64,000 nucleotides of DNA from Streptomyces iakyrus (GTDB lineage: Bacteria; Actinomycetota; Actinomycetes; Streptomycetales; Streptomycetaceae), in the NCBI RefSeq assembly GCF_000717055.1, contig NZ_JNXI01000010.1, positions 179,154 to 243,153 of the forward strand. The letters run 5' to 3'. A model generated the notes under the pieces. It saw only the letters and a list, made by a program, of their open reading frames with translations, was not told where the DNA came from and did not search any database. This document shows positions 45,698-54,691 of this stretch, one piece after another; position 1 is the stretch's first letter, and each line of letters opens with the position of its first letter. Position numbers and translations under genes: made by a program.

Positions 45698-46504
45698 ATG
45701 ACAGTCTGGGCACCACACCACCTCCTGCCCCACCTCACCCTCCCGCCAGCGGGATACCGCCCGCCGCCCGGCCAGATCGATGTCTGGACCCTGCACGCCG
45801 ACCCGGACACCGCCAGCCGTTCGCAACGCCTCAAGGCCCTGCTCGACACCACCGAGCGCCAACGCGCGAACAGCTTCCTCGGCACCGACAGACGCGACAC
45901 CTACGTCCTGGCGCACCTGGCCCTGCGGCTCATCCTCGCCAACTGCCTCGACACGGCCCCACAAGCCGTGACCATTTCCCGCGCCCCGTGTCCCACCTGT
46001 CACAGGCCGCACGGACGGCCGACAGTGCGGCAGAGGGACCTGCACTTCTCCTTGTCCCACACCCGTACGACCGTCATGATCGCCCTCGCTCGGAGTCCTG
46101 TGGGCATCGACCTCGAAGCGGTCGACCGCGCCGAGGCGGCGCTGCTGCACAGGCTGCACCCGAACGAGAAGGTGGCGATCCTCCGACTGCCGTCAACCCA
46201 CCGCTCCCGTGCCCTGATCGAATGTTGGGTACGAAAAGAGGCGTACCTAAAGGGATATGGAACCGGCATTGCGGCAGGTCACCTTCAGACGACCGACATT
46301 GGACCAGGTCCGCAATTCGGCCACGGGACTGACGCCCTCACAGGGTGGAGCCTGACCTCGCTCATGGCCCCACCCGGATACGCAGCCGCCGCAGCCCTGA
46401 GTACATCCGGACCCCTGGGCTGCGCCCAGGGGTCCATCACCTACCACGGATGTGACCAGTGCCAGCGCCCGACACCTGCGGCGGCAGTCGGAGCCGCGCA
46501 TTGA
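45698..46504 (+). CDS. Sfp-type 4'-phosphopantetheinyl transferase
   Basis: The 268-residue protein has the Sfp signatures FSLSHTRTTVMIALARSPVG then IDLEAV (Mg-binding Asp/Glu) and ECWVRKEAYLKGYGTGI. It activates carrier proteins of PKS/NRPS systems; none is in the window. The last 30 residues run through a perfect 12-bp hairpin (46409-46435) and look unlike the family, so the original stop was probably lost. GAGAGG precedes the ATG. Confidence 0.9.
   Translation: MTVWAPHHLLPHLTLPPAGYRPPPGQIDVWTLHADPDTASRSQRLKALLDTTERQRANSFLGTDRRDTYVLAHLALRLILANCLDTAPQAVTISRAPCPTCHRPHGRPTVRQRDLHFSLSHTRTTVMIALARSPVGIDLEAVDRAEAALLHRLHPNEKVAILRLPSTHRSRALIECWVRKEAYLKGYGTGIAAGHLQTTDIGPGPQFGHGTDALTGWSLTSLMAPPGYAAAAALSTSGPLGCAQGSITYHGCDQCQRPTPAAAVGAAH
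46409..46435 (+). terminator. Hairpin inside the end of the phosphopantetheinyl transferase gene
   Basis: GGACCCCTGGGC/GCCCAGGGGTCC is a perfect 12-bp stem with loop TGC. It looks like a terminator that once lay after a shorter gene. Confidence 0.7.
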
Positions 46505-46546
46505 TGCAGTAGCCCGTCCGGGCCCAGGACCAGGCGGTTATCGCCC

Positions 46547-47572
46547 TCAGTGGTCGTGCGGCTCGCCCCGGTGGACCGGGCCGTGCGGCTCCTCGCAGTG
46601 CGACACGTCGCCAGGGCCGCCGGGCCGGGCGACCTGCAGCACCTTCTCCGGGGTGTGGTCGACCTGGAGGGTGGTGTGGGTGATGCCGTAGTCGTGGCGC
46701 AGAAGTTCTTCGAGGTTGCGGCGGACGGCGTGGCAGTCGCCGCCGGGCTCGACCAGGACGTGCGCGGAGAGCGCGGCCTGACCAGAGGTGATCTGCCAGA
46801 CGTGCAGGTCGTGGACCTCGATGACGGCCGGTTGGGCCACCAGCTTGTCGCCCAGCGCGTTCGGGTCGATGTCGGCGGGGGCGGCTTCCAGGAATATGCG
46901 GCCGGACTCGCGCATCAGGCCGTATCCGGCCTTCATCATGAGCGCGACGACGACGAGTGTGGCGATGCCGTCGGCGCGTGCGAAGCCGGTCAGGACCACG
47001 ATCAGCGCGGCGACGGCGGTGCCGATGAAGGCGAACAGGTCGTTGAGGATGTGCTGGTAGGCACCCTCGACGTTGAGTGAGGACCGGTTGGCCTTGGAGA
47101 TGCACCAGGTGGCGACCACGTTCACCACGATGCCGGCGAGTGCGGTGGCGAGCATCAGGCCGCCCTCGACCTCGGGCGGATCGATCAGACGGTGCACGGC
47201 CTCGTACGCCAGCCAGGCACCGAGCAGGATCAGGGTCAGGCCGTTGGCCTGGGCCGAGAGGATCTCGGCGCGCTTGAGGCCGTAGGTGTAGCCGCCGCGG
47301 GCAGGGCGCGCGGCGAGCCTCATCGCGATCAGCGCCAGGACGATGGAGACGGCGTCGGTGAGCATGTGCGCCGCGTCCGAGATCAGGGCCAGAGACTGGG
47401 CGATGACGCCGATGACGACCTCGATCGCCATGAACGCGGTGATCAGCGTGAGTGCGATGGCCAGCCAACGGCGGTCGGCGTCCGCTGACACACCGTGGGA
47501 GTGCCCGGCGTGACCGCCTGCTCCGTGCTCGTCTCCTGGACCGTGTTCGTGCCCGTGGCGGTGACCGCTCAT
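46547..47572 (-). CDS. CDF-family zinc/cobalt/cadmium exporter (CzcD/ZitB-like)
   Basis: The 341-residue protein has a His-rich N-terminus (HRHGHEHGPGDEHGAGGHAG), six helices with the metal sites SLALISDAAHMLTDA and HILNDLFAFIG (H/D-x3-D pairs) and a C-terminal regulatory domain (VIEVHDLHVWQ). It should export Zn2+ or similar ions in exchange for protons. Start chosen at the Met before the His run. A C-terminal remnant of a paralogue is at 40150. The 290 bases upstream contain AT-rich GCGCATATATCGC, a likely control region, and no gene. Confidence 0.93.
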   Translation of the reverse strand: MSGHRHGHEHGPGDEHGAGGHAGHSHGVSADADRRWLAIALTLITAFMAIEVVIGVIAQSLALISDAAHMLTDAVSIVLALIAMRLAARPARGGYTYGLKRAEILSAQANGLTLILLGAWLAYEAVHRLIDPPEVEGGLMLATALAGIVVNVVATWCISKANRSSLNVEGAYQHILNDLFAFIGTAVAALIVVLTGFARADGIATLVVVALMMKAGYGLMRESGRIFLEAAPADIDPNALGDKLVAQPAVIEVHDLHVWQITSGQAALSAHVLVEPGGDCHAVRRNLEELLRHDYGITHTTLQVDHTPEKVLQVARPGGPGDVSHCEEPHGPVHRGEPHDH

Positions 47573-47865
47573 GTGGTACGCCCTCCCCCTCGTGACGAAT
47601 GCATCACGGGCAGTGAAACGCATCCGCGCATATATCGCAAAGGCTGCATCGGTGACCGTTGTCATGTCCGTTAATAAGCCGCTGAGCTGGGCAAACGTCT
47701 CGCAATGGAAGGTGGCCCAGTGGCCCCGCCATCGAGGGCCACCCTGTCGTGAATCGAGGCGCGGGGCGGTCGGTACGCTGCAGAGGCGCACGGGGAATCC
47801 AGCCCCCAGCCCGATGTCCACTCTTCCGTCCGTGCTCGGACGGGGCTCACGAAGGCCCGAACCTG

Positions 47866-48543
47866 ATGCGACCGCACCGCCCGCGAGGACTCGCCTCCCC
47901 GGCGTCCGGCGTGCTGCGCGGGCTCCGGGCGGGTGTGCTGGCGGTGCTGTGTGTGCTGCTGCCGCTGGCCGGGCATGTGCTGGCGCAGTGCCACGCGCCT
48001 CGGTGGATCATCGTGGCCGGGATGGCCGCGGTGGCTGTGCCTGGCGCGGCGGTACTGACACGGCGGCGGTTGACGGACACCCAGTTGCTGGCCGTGCTCG
48101 CTACCGCGCAGCTGGCCTACCACGCCGCGTACTCCCTGCCCGGGGCGTGTGCGGCGGTGGCGGAACAGGATGGCTCCGTCGGTGCCTTGTCCCGGCTCGT
48201 CGAGCATGACGCGGCCAGCGGACCGTCGCCCGGAGTGGTGCTGGCCGGTCACTTTGTCATGCTGCTGCTCGCCGCCCGTCTGCTGGGCGTCACCGAGCGG
48301 CTGTTGTGGCAGAGCAGGAGCCTGCTGACGGTCGTACGACGGCTGCTGCTGTTCCTGTGGCCTCTGCTGAGCGGCCGTCACGGAACCGGCCCGCAGACCG
48401 TGGTACCCGAGAGCGCAGCGCCGCTGATGTCGGCGCTGCTGGTGCGGCTCCACGAAGGCAGGGCGCCGCCGCGTCACGGGCACGGTCCCATCGCCCTTTC
48501 CCTTCTCCGGCCGATGCCGATCGGCGGTCTCTGCCTGCCCTGA
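47866..48543 (+). CDS. Membrane protein upstream of copC
   Basis: The 225-residue protein has about four helices (residues 20-40, 45-62, 75-95, 122-145) and a C-terminal part ending HGHGPIALSLLRPMPIGG. It resembles nothing I can name, but similar genes precede copC in Streptomyces copper loci and a related layout occurs in the protein at 53077 (helices, then a tail of the RRGPPR kind). No ribosome site of note. It opens the rightward copC operon, 90 bases before copC. Confidence 0.7.
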   Translation: MRPHRPRGLASPASGVLRGLRAGVLAVLCVLLPLAGHVLAQCHAPRWIIVAGMAAVAVPGAAVLTRRRLTDTQLLAVLATAQLAYHAAYSLPGACAAVAEQDGSVGALSRLVEHDAASGPSPGVVLAGHFVMLLLAARLLGVTERLLWQSRSLLTVVRRLLLFLWPLLSGRHGTGPQTVVPESAAPLMSALLVRLHEGRAPPRHGHGPIALSLLRPMPIGGLCLP

Positions 48544-48633
48544 CGGGCACGGGGTGAGATTGACCGCCTGGCGGGCTGGGGCACCTTTCATCCCGGCGGC
48601 TGCCTCGCCGGGGGACACAGAGAGTCCCGCACC

Positions 48634-49233
48634 ATGAACGTCATCCATCGGCGTGCCGCCGTACGGACGGCACGCAGCCTCGTCGTACCCACCGCGGTCT
48701 TGGCTGTCCTGGCCGTCTCCGCACCTCGGGCCGCAGCCCACACCGAACTCGACACCGGCAGCCCGGGCGCGAACACCACACTCGCCGGTCTCCCTCCGCA
48801 GGCCACGCTGACCTTCAGCGACACGATGACCCAGAAGTACGCCAAGGTCGCCGTCACCGGACCGGACGGCGAGTCGGCCGCCACCGGCGTCCCACAGGTC
48901 GAGGGCAAGACCGTCACCCTGCCGCTCGATACCGCGTCGTCGGCCGGCCGATATACCGTGGGGTACCGGGTGGTCTCCGCCGATGGCCACCCGGTCTCAG
49001 GCTCTTACACGTTCACTGTCAAGGAGACCAACAGCGCTGGCCCGTCGCCGAGTACGGCGGAGTCGGCCGACGCCCCGTCGCCGCGTGCTGCCCGTCAGGC
49101 CGAGGCCGACGAGGCCGGTGGCGAGTCATCCGGCACCCGCGTCACCGCCATCGTCGGCGGCGTGCTGGCCCTGATCGTGGCGGCAGTCGGCGCGTACGTG
49201 GCACGGCGGAGGCGAGCCGGTCATGGCCGCTGA
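48634..49233 (+). CDS. copC: CopC-domain copper-binding protein with C-terminal anchor
   Basis: The 199-residue protein has a signal peptide ending AAAHTELDTGSPG, giving the N-terminal Cu(II)-binding His, a CopC beta-barrel with TLTFSDTMTQKYAKVAV and VVSADGHPVSGSYTF (second His ligand), a Ser/Ala linker and a final helix with basic end. It overlaps the CopD-CtaG gene by 11 bases. It delivers copper to that membrane protein. Confidence 0.93.
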   Translation: MNVIHRRAAVRTARSLVVPTAVLAVLAVSAPRAAAHTELDTGSPGANTTLAGLPPQATLTFSDTMTQKYAKVAVTGPDGESAATGVPQVEGKTVTLPLDTASSAGRYTVGYRVVSADGHPVSGSYTFTVKETNSAGPSPSTAESADAPSPRAARQAEADEAGGESSGTRVTAIVGGVLALIVAAVGAYVARRRRAGHGR

Positions 49234-51262
49234 GACCGCCACCAAGACCGGGCGGTTGCCTCGGCTGCCCCTCGTGCTGATCACGGCGGCCGGTGTCGCT
49301 GTCGCCGTGACCGTGGCCGGTGTGTGGGCCGGTGGTGGCGCGGCGGTGCGGATCCCCGGCATCGAGGATGCGGGCGCCGTGACCGCGTGGGGTCTGCCGG
49401 TGGCCCGCACGGTGGCGGACGCGGCCGCCGTGGCCACCGTCGGCGCGCTGCTGCTGGTCGTCGCCCTGCTGCCGGGCGGCAAGAAGCTCGGCACCGCCCA
49501 ACTGCGCTACCTGAACTGGGCCGCCGCGGCTGCCGCGCTGTGGGCCGCGGCATCGGCCGCGGCGCTGGTGTTCACGCTGTCGGACCTGTTCGCCCAGCCG
49601 GTCGCGGAGATCGTCTCCCCTGCGGTGTTGGCGGACTTCGTCACCACGGATGCCCAGGGACGCTCGTACGCGCTGATGGCGGGCGCCGCGGGCCTGATCG
49701 CGACGCTCTGCGTGGGCATCGGCACGGCCCGCTGGGCCCGCCTGGCACTTGTCGTCGCACTCGCCGGGCTGCTGCCGCCCACCTTCACCGGGCACTCCTC
49801 GGCGGCGGGCAACCACGACGCCGCCGTCACCAGCCTCGCCCTGCACCTGCTCGGCGTCGCGGTCTGGGTCGGTGGACTGGTCTTCGTCCTGATCGTGGCC
49901 GCGCGACGGGAGGAGCAGGCGGCGGACGCCGTGCGACGCTTCAGCCCGCTCGCCGCCGGGGCGCTGCTCGCGGTCGCGGCCAGCGGCCTCGTGAACGCCG
50001 CGGTCCGACTCCCGTCCCTGGCAGATGTGTTCACCAGCCGGTACGGGCTGATGATCCTCGCTAAGACGGTGGCACTCGCCGCTCTGGGCGGCATCGGATG
50101 GTGGCATCGCCGTCGCACGCTGCCCGCCCTCCAGGACGGCCGGTGGCGGGGATTCGTGCGGCTCGCCGCCGGTGAACTGCTGCTCATGGCGGCGGCCATC
50201 GGTCTCGCCGTCGGCCTGTCGCGCACCCCCGCCCCCGGCGCCGGCGACGCCTCGCTCTCGCCCACCGAGGAACTGCTGGGCTTCGCCATGCCGCCGGCAC
50301 TCGGCGACTTCCCGTGGACGCCGCTGTTCACCCAGTGGCACTTCGACCCGCTGTTCGCCTTCGGTACGGCCGCTGCCGCGCTGCTGTACCTGGCAGGCGT
50401 GCGGAAGCTGCGCGCCCGAGGCGACAAGTGGCCGATCGGGCGGACGATTTCGTGGCTGCTCGGCCTGGCGGTGACCGTGCTGGCCACGATGAGCGGGCTC
50501 GCGGTGTACGGCAAGGTGCTCTTCAGCGTGCACATGGGCCAGCACATGATCCTCGCGATGACGGTGCCGATCCTGCTGGTGCTGGGCGCCCCCGCCACCC
50601 TCGCGCTGCGGGCCCTGCCCGCCGCGCCCAAGGGCTCACCGGACGGGCCGCGCGAGATGCTGATGAAGCTGCTGCACAGCCGCTACGTGAAGGTCATCTC
50701 CAACCCGGTGGTGGCCAGCCTGCTGTTCATCGGCAGCGCCTTCGTCGTCTACTACAGCTCGCTCTTCGAGACCCTGATGCGCAGCCATCTGGGCCACATG
50801 TTCATGCTGGTGCACTTCCTGGCCGTGGGGCTGTTGTTCTTCTGGGTCGTCATCGGCATCGACCCGGGCCCGCGCCGACCACCCCACCTGGGCCGCCTCT
50901 TCGTCCTCATCCTGACGATGCCGTTCCACTCCTGGTTCAGCATCTCGCTGATGAGCTCCACCGCGCTGATCGGCGAGGGCTGGTGGTCGCTGCTGGACCG
51001 CCCCTGGGTCGAGTATGCGATGGACGACCAGTACAACGCCGGCGCGATCGCCTGGGCCACCGGTGACATCCCCGTCCTGATCACCACGATCATCCTGGCC
51101 ATTCAGTGGGTCCGCTCCGACCAGCGCGAGGCCCGCCGCGTCGACCGGCAGATCGACCGCGGCGACGGCAACGACCCGCTCGCCGCCTACAACGCCTACC
51201 TGGCGAGCCTGCACGCCCGTGACCGGCGTCCCACCAACTCCCGTACTACCGAGGAATCATGA
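49223..51262 (+). CDS. CopD fused to CtaG (copper import / cytochrome oxidase assembly)
   Basis: The 679-residue protein has an N-terminal CopD half with about eight helices (HSSAAGNHDAAVTSLALHLLG carries the CopD His residues) and a C-terminal CtaG/caa3-assembly half with HFDPLFAFG, FSVHMGQHMILAM and MFMLVHFLAVG, His and Met residues suited to copper. This fusion is typical of actinobacteria and links copper import to loading of cytochrome c oxidase. Both ends overlap neighbouring genes. Confidence 0.93.
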   Translation: MAAETATKTGRLPRLPLVLITAAGVAVAVTVAGVWAGGGAAVRIPGIEDAGAVTAWGLPVARTVADAAAVATVGALLLVVALLPGGKKLGTAQLRYLNWAAAAAALWAAASAAALVFTLSDLFAQPVAEIVSPAVLADFVTTDAQGRSYALMAGAAGLIATLCVGIGTARWARLALVVALAGLLPPTFTGHSSAAGNHDAAVTSLALHLLGVAVWVGGLVFVLIVAARREEQAADAVRRFSPLAAGALLAVAASGLVNAAVRLPSLADVFTSRYGLMILAKTVALAALGGIGWWHRRRTLPALQDGRWRGFVRLAAGELLLMAAAIGLAVGLSRTPAPGAGDASLSPTEELLGFAMPPALGDFPWTPLFTQWHFDPLFAFGTAAAALLYLAGVRKLRARGDKWPIGRTISWLLGLAVTVLATMSGLAVYGKVLFSVHMGQHMILAMTVPILLVLGAPATLALRALPAAPKGSPDGPREMLMKLLHSRYVKVISNPVVASLLFIGSAFVVYYSSLFETLMRSHLGHMFMLVHFLAVGLLFFWVVIGIDPGPRRPPHLGRLFVLILTMPFHSWFSISLMSSTALIGEGWWSLLDRPWVEYAMDDQYNAGAIAWATGDIPVLITTIILAIQWVRSDQREARRVDRQIDRGDGNDPLAAYNAYLASLHARDRRPTNSRTTEES

Positions 51263-51927
51263 GCAAGCTGAAGAAGCAATTGATCGTCGCCGCCGTACTC
51301 GTGGCCGGGTTTGCCGCCGCCTTCGGTTCCTACCTGTTGTTGTCCCCCGACAGCCGGGGAAGCGGCGGCCTGGATGTGCAGCCGGCAGTCGAGGCACTGC
51401 CCGTGCGCGAGTCCAGCCACCGTCTGACCGAGCCGAAGAACAGCGAGCTCACGATCGTCGAGTTCCTCGACTTCGAGTGCGAGGCGTGCGGGGCGTACTT
51501 CCCGGTCGTGGAGCAGCTGCGCGAGGAGTACGGCGGCCGGGTCACGTTCGTCGCCCGCTACTTCCCGATGCCCGGCCACCGCAACGCCGAGCCGGCTGCA
51601 CGTGCCGCCGAAGCCGCCGCTCGCCAGGGCAAGTTCGAGGAGATGTACAGCAAGCTCTTCACCACCCAGAAGGAGTGGGGCGAGTCGCAGGAGTGGAAGG
51701 AGTCCGTCTTCCGCGGCTACGCCAAGGAACTCGGCCTGGACATGAAGAAGTTCGACGCCGACTTCACGGATCCGGAGACGGCCGGACGCATCCAGGACGA
51801 CCAGCGCGACGGCCTCGGCCTGGGCGTCCAGGGCACCCCGACCTTCTTCCTCGACGGAGAAAGGATCACCAACCCCAGCTCCTACAAGGCGTTCAAGGCA
51901 CTCATCGACGACAAGCTGGCCGACTGA
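51259..51927 (+). CDS. DsbA-family thioredoxin-fold protein, membrane-anchored
   Basis: The 222-residue protein has an N-terminal anchor (LIVAAVLVAGFAAAFGSYLL), then VEFLDFECEACGAYFPVVEQ with a CEAC active site, and VQGTPTFFLDGE with the cis-Pro. It should keep Cys of extracytoplasmic copper proteins oxidised or reduced. ATGA overlap with the CtaG gene implies a role in copper-protein maturation. Confidence 0.93.
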   Translation: MSKLKKQLIVAAVLVAGFAAAFGSYLLLSPDSRGSGGLDVQPAVEALPVRESSHRLTEPKNSELTIVEFLDFECEACGAYFPVVEQLREEYGGRVTFVARYFPMPGHRNAEPAARAAEAAARQGKFEEMYSKLFTTQKEWGESQEWKESVFRGYAKELGLDMKKFDADFTDPETAGRIQDDQRDGLGLGVQGTPTFFLDGERITNPSSYKAFKALIDDKLAD

Positions 51928-51948
51928 CGTGAGCGGGGAGGCCACACC

Positions 51949-52515
51949 ATGCAGTACCTGATCGACCAGGCACGCGTCTTCCGCGCCCGCGCGGCCGCCC
52001 AGGCCCTGCACCTGGGCGGCCTCGCCCGATACCACCGCCCGCGGGCGATGTTCATCGCCTGCTCCGACGCCCGCCTCGTACCCGCCCTGCTCACCGTCGC
52101 CCAGCCCGGAGACCTGTTCGAACTGCGCACGTACGGAGGGGTGATACCGCCCTACGACGCGACGACACCGACCGGCGAATCCAGAACGATCGAGTACGCG
52201 GTCAACGACCTGGGCGTCTCGGACATCATCGTCTGCGGCCACTCCCACTGCGACGTCGTCACGTCTGAGATGCACGACAACCTCGCCGTGTCCGGCATCA
52301 CCGAGTCCGGCGACGATGCGGCCCCGCTGACCGGAGACCTCACGGCCGCCGGGCACTGGCACGTGCTGGCGCAGGTCGATGCGCTCAGCAACTACCCGTG
52401 CGTCGTGCCCCGGCTGGCCGACCGGTCGTTGCGCCTGCACGCCTGGTTCCACGAGATCGAAACCGGCGCGACCCTGGCCCACCACCCCCGCGCCAGCACC
52501 TTCCTGCCCCTGTGA
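51949..52515 (+). CDS. Beta-carbonic anhydrase
   Basis: The 188-residue enzyme has zinc ligands CSDARL (Cys, with the Asp-Arg dyad) and CGHSHCDVV (His and Cys). It interconverts CO2 and bicarbonate in the cytosol. It lies 21 bases after the DsbA-like gene. A second beta-carbonic anhydrase is at 61279 next to a SulP transporter; the two are related but not close (GLARYHRPRAMFIACSD against RLARGQRPQAMFISCSD). Confidence 0.93.
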   Translation: MQYLIDQARVFRARAAAQALHLGGLARYHRPRAMFIACSDARLVPALLTVAQPGDLFELRTYGGVIPPYDATTPTGESRTIEYAVNDLGVSDIIVCGHSHCDVVTSEMHDNLAVSGITESGDDAAPLTGDLTAAGHWHVLAQVDALSNYPCVVPRLADRSLRLHAWFHEIETGATLAHHPRASTFLPL

Positions 52516-52557
52516 ACAACCCCACCGCATCCGCCGTATACGACAAGGTGAACGCCC

Positions 52558-53013
52558 GTGACCCCCACCAGCCGACTCCTCTACGACGAACGTCTGACCC
52601 CTCCCCGAACCTGGTGGGCCATCGCCGTTCTCTTCGGCCTTTCCCTGGCCTTGGTCTTCTTTCCCTACGGGCCCATCGCCGCTCTCATCGCCCTGACCAT
52701 CGGCACCTGTCTGGCCGGGATGTACGTCAGCTCGCAGGGCTCGGCGCGGATCCGGGTCACCAACGACACGCTGTTTGTGGCGGATGCCCGCATCCCGCTG
52801 ACCGCGCTGGGGCAGCCGGAGGTCCTCGAGGGCGAGGAGGCGCGGGCGTGGCGGACGTACAAGGCCGATCTGCGGGCCTTCATGGTCATGCGCAGCTTCA
52901 TCACCACCGCGGTACGCGTCGAGGTCATCGACCCCGACGACCCCACCCCCTACCTCTACCTCGCCACCCGGACACCGGACCGGCTCGCCGAGGCGCTCGG
53001 CACGCGAGCCTGA
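52558..53013 (+). CDS. DUF3093 membrane protein
   Basis: The 151-residue protein has two helices (TWWAIAVLFGLSLALVFFPY and IAALIALTIGTCLAGMYV) and a soluble C-terminal part with DTLFVADARIPLTALG and YLYLATRTPDRLAEAL, the DUF3093 layout. Function is unknown; it is widespread in actinobacteria. GTG start. Why it sits in a copper operon is not clear. Confidence 0.85.
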   Translation: MTPTSRLLYDERLTPPRTWWAIAVLFGLSLALVFFPYGPIAALIALTIGTCLAGMYVSSQGSARIRVTNDTLFVADARIPLTALGQPEVLEGEEARAWRTYKADLRAFMVMRSFITTAVRVEVIDPDDPTPYLYLATRTPDRLAEALGTRA

Positions 53014-53076
53014 CCGTGCGGCGACGTACGGCTGTTTCCGGGACGGACGCCAACCGGTAGGGAATGATGGGCGACC

Positions 53077-53886
53077 GTGCCGCGTGATCACGTGACCGGG
53101 CACCAGGTACGTGCCCCAGCAGGCCGGGCCAGCCGCGCGGGAACCTGCGCGCGGGCCGGCCTGTTCGCCGTGCTCGGCACCGTGCTCGCGGCCTTCGGCC
53201 ACCACGCGGTCGCCGAAGGCGCGGTGCCCTGGAGACTGGTGGGCGCGGTGATGGTCGCCCAGTTCACGGCGGTCTGGCCGCTGGCACGCCGCCGCTACAT
53301 GCCGGCCGCGACCGTCGCGTGCACGCTGGTGATGCAGGGCGCGTTGCATCTCGCGTTGTCGTACGCGGACGGCGACATGCCGACGGGCATGGCGGGGCAT
53401 GCGATGCACGCCGGACACGGCACCGGTGCGGCCGGGGACGGTCACGCCTGGCACCATGCCGGGACGGCGATGACGACCGTCCACGTGGTGGCCGCGCTGG
53501 TCGTGGCCTGGCTGCTGCACCGGGCGGACGCACGGATCACGGCCGCACTGGGCACGCTGGCCACGCTCGCCAGGGCAGCCGTCGAGGCCCTGGCTCAGGT
53601 ATTGCCGCGACCGGTCTCTGGCACCGGCCGGATGGTGTTGGAGCTGCCCGGCCGACGGCTGGGCGCCTCGTTCGAGGTGGCGCCACCGGCATGGGATGAC
53701 GTACTGGAGCATGCGGTGGTGCGCAGGGGACCACCGCGGCGGGAGCACCTCCCTTCCGTCACCGGTCCTGGTAACCCACGGGACCGGCTCTTCCCGTATC
53801 AGCAAGGAGTTCCCCTGTGTCCATGTCCCTGCACCCAGTGGCCCGTGCCGGCCGCCGTGTTGCGCTTGCCAGTGCCGCCGCGCTGA
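53077..53886 (+). CDS. Membrane protein with His/Met-rich loop
   Basis: The 269-residue frame encodes four helices with a loop between helices 3 and 4 reading MPTGMAGHAMHAGHGTG then HAWHHAG, a likely copper site. The last 25 residues overlap the start of YcnI and are Cys/Pro-rich. GTG start without a strong site. It resembles the protein at 47866 in layout, including a RRGPPR-like tail, and may be a second copy at the other end of the operon. Confidence 0.72.
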   Translation: MPRDHVTGHQVRAPAGRASRAGTCARAGLFAVLGTVLAAFGHHAVAEGAVPWRLVGAVMVAQFTAVWPLARRRYMPAATVACTLVMQGALHLALSYADGDMPTGMAGHAMHAGHGTGAAGDGHAWHHAGTAMTTVHVVAALVVAWLLHRADARITAALGTLATLARAAVEALAQVLPRPVSGTGRMVLELPGRRLGASFEVAPPAWDDVLEHAVVRRGPPRREHLPSVTGPGNPRDRLFPYQQGVPLCPCPCTQWPVPAAVLRLPVPPR

Positions 53887-54566
53887 CAGCCACGCTCGCC
53901 CTAGCCGCACCGGCCGCCGCGCACGCCGAGGTCGAGGCCGACAAGGCCCAGGCTCTCGCCGAGAACGTCACCCTCAGCTTCGTCTCCGAGGCCGAGTCCG
54001 CCTCGGCGGGCTTCACCGAACTGCGCGTCGTGCTGCCCGAGGGCATCGCGCCCGTTGACGTGACGCTCGAAGAGGCCCCCAAAGGCTGGAAACTGAAGGC
54101 CACCGACGACGGGTACACCGTCGGCGGGCCGTCCATGAAGGCCGGCGTCGACGCCGAGCACAAGATCAAGCTCCGGCAGCTCCCGGACGCCAAGGAGATC
54201 GCGTTCAAGACCGTCGAGGTCTACAGCGACGGCAAGATCTCCCGTTGGATCGAACTGCCCAGCGGCGGCGCGGAGCCCGAACAGCCCGCGCCCGTACTGG
54301 AGTTGAAGGCCGCGGCCCCGGGTGCCAAGCCGATCAGTCCCAGTCCGAGCCCCACACCTACGGAAAGCGCGACCCCCAGCCCGACTCGGTCGGCCACCGA
54401 GTCGCCTGCCGAGGCCGCCGGTTCCGGAACTGACACCAAGGCCGCCGAGGAGGACGAGGACAGCTCTGCGGGCCTGGTCATCGGTGGGGTGGTAGTGGCG
54501 CTGCTGGTCGTGGGCGGCGGCGCGTGGTGGCTGGTGAAGCGGCGCGGCGCCTCGTCACAGAGCTGA
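53817..54566 (+). CDS. YcnI/DUF1775 copper-binding protein
   Basis: The 249-residue protein has a signal peptide ending AAPAAAHAEVEAD, so the mature N-terminus is His, the copper ligand of YcnI, with ENVTLSFVSEAESASAGFTE and PSMKAGVDAEH of the DUF1775 fold. A Ser/Thr/Pro linker, an acidic run AAEEDEDSS and a C-terminal helix follow. AAGGAG lies before the GTG. It ends the operon and is followed by a terminator. Confidence 0.92.
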   Translation: MSMSLHPVARAGRRVALASAAALTATLALAAPAAAHAEVEADKAQALAENVTLSFVSEAESASAGFTELRVVLPEGIAPVDVTLEEAPKGWKLKATDDGYTVGGPSMKAGVDAEHKIKLRQLPDAKEIAFKTVEVYSDGKISRWIELPSGGAEPEQPAPVLELKAAAPGAKPISPSPSPTPTESATPSPTRSATESPAEAAGSGTDTKAAEEDEDSSAGLVIGGVVVALLVVGGGAWWLVKRRGASSQS

Positions 54567-54579
54567 CCGTCGGGTGACG

Positions 54580-54615
54580 TGTCTGTGGGGGCGGAGCCGA
54601 CTCCGCCCCCACAGA
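54580..54615 (+). terminator. Terminator of the copC-ycnI operon
   Basis: GTCTGTGGGGGCGGA and TCCGCCCCCACAGAC form a perfect 15-bp stem with a 6-base loop, 14 bases past the YcnI stop. Confidence 0.9.
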
Positions 54616-54691
54616 CGGGACGCGGGACCGGCATGGGCGGTCGGGGCACGGACGCCGTGGCGATGTTGGCGGCTCGCCGCCGCAGCACAGG

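Noticed and set aside
51196..53910. 904-codon leftward frame across the carbonic anhydrase region
   Set aside because: The rightward genes there have clear domains and ribosome sites; the leftward frame is low complexity.
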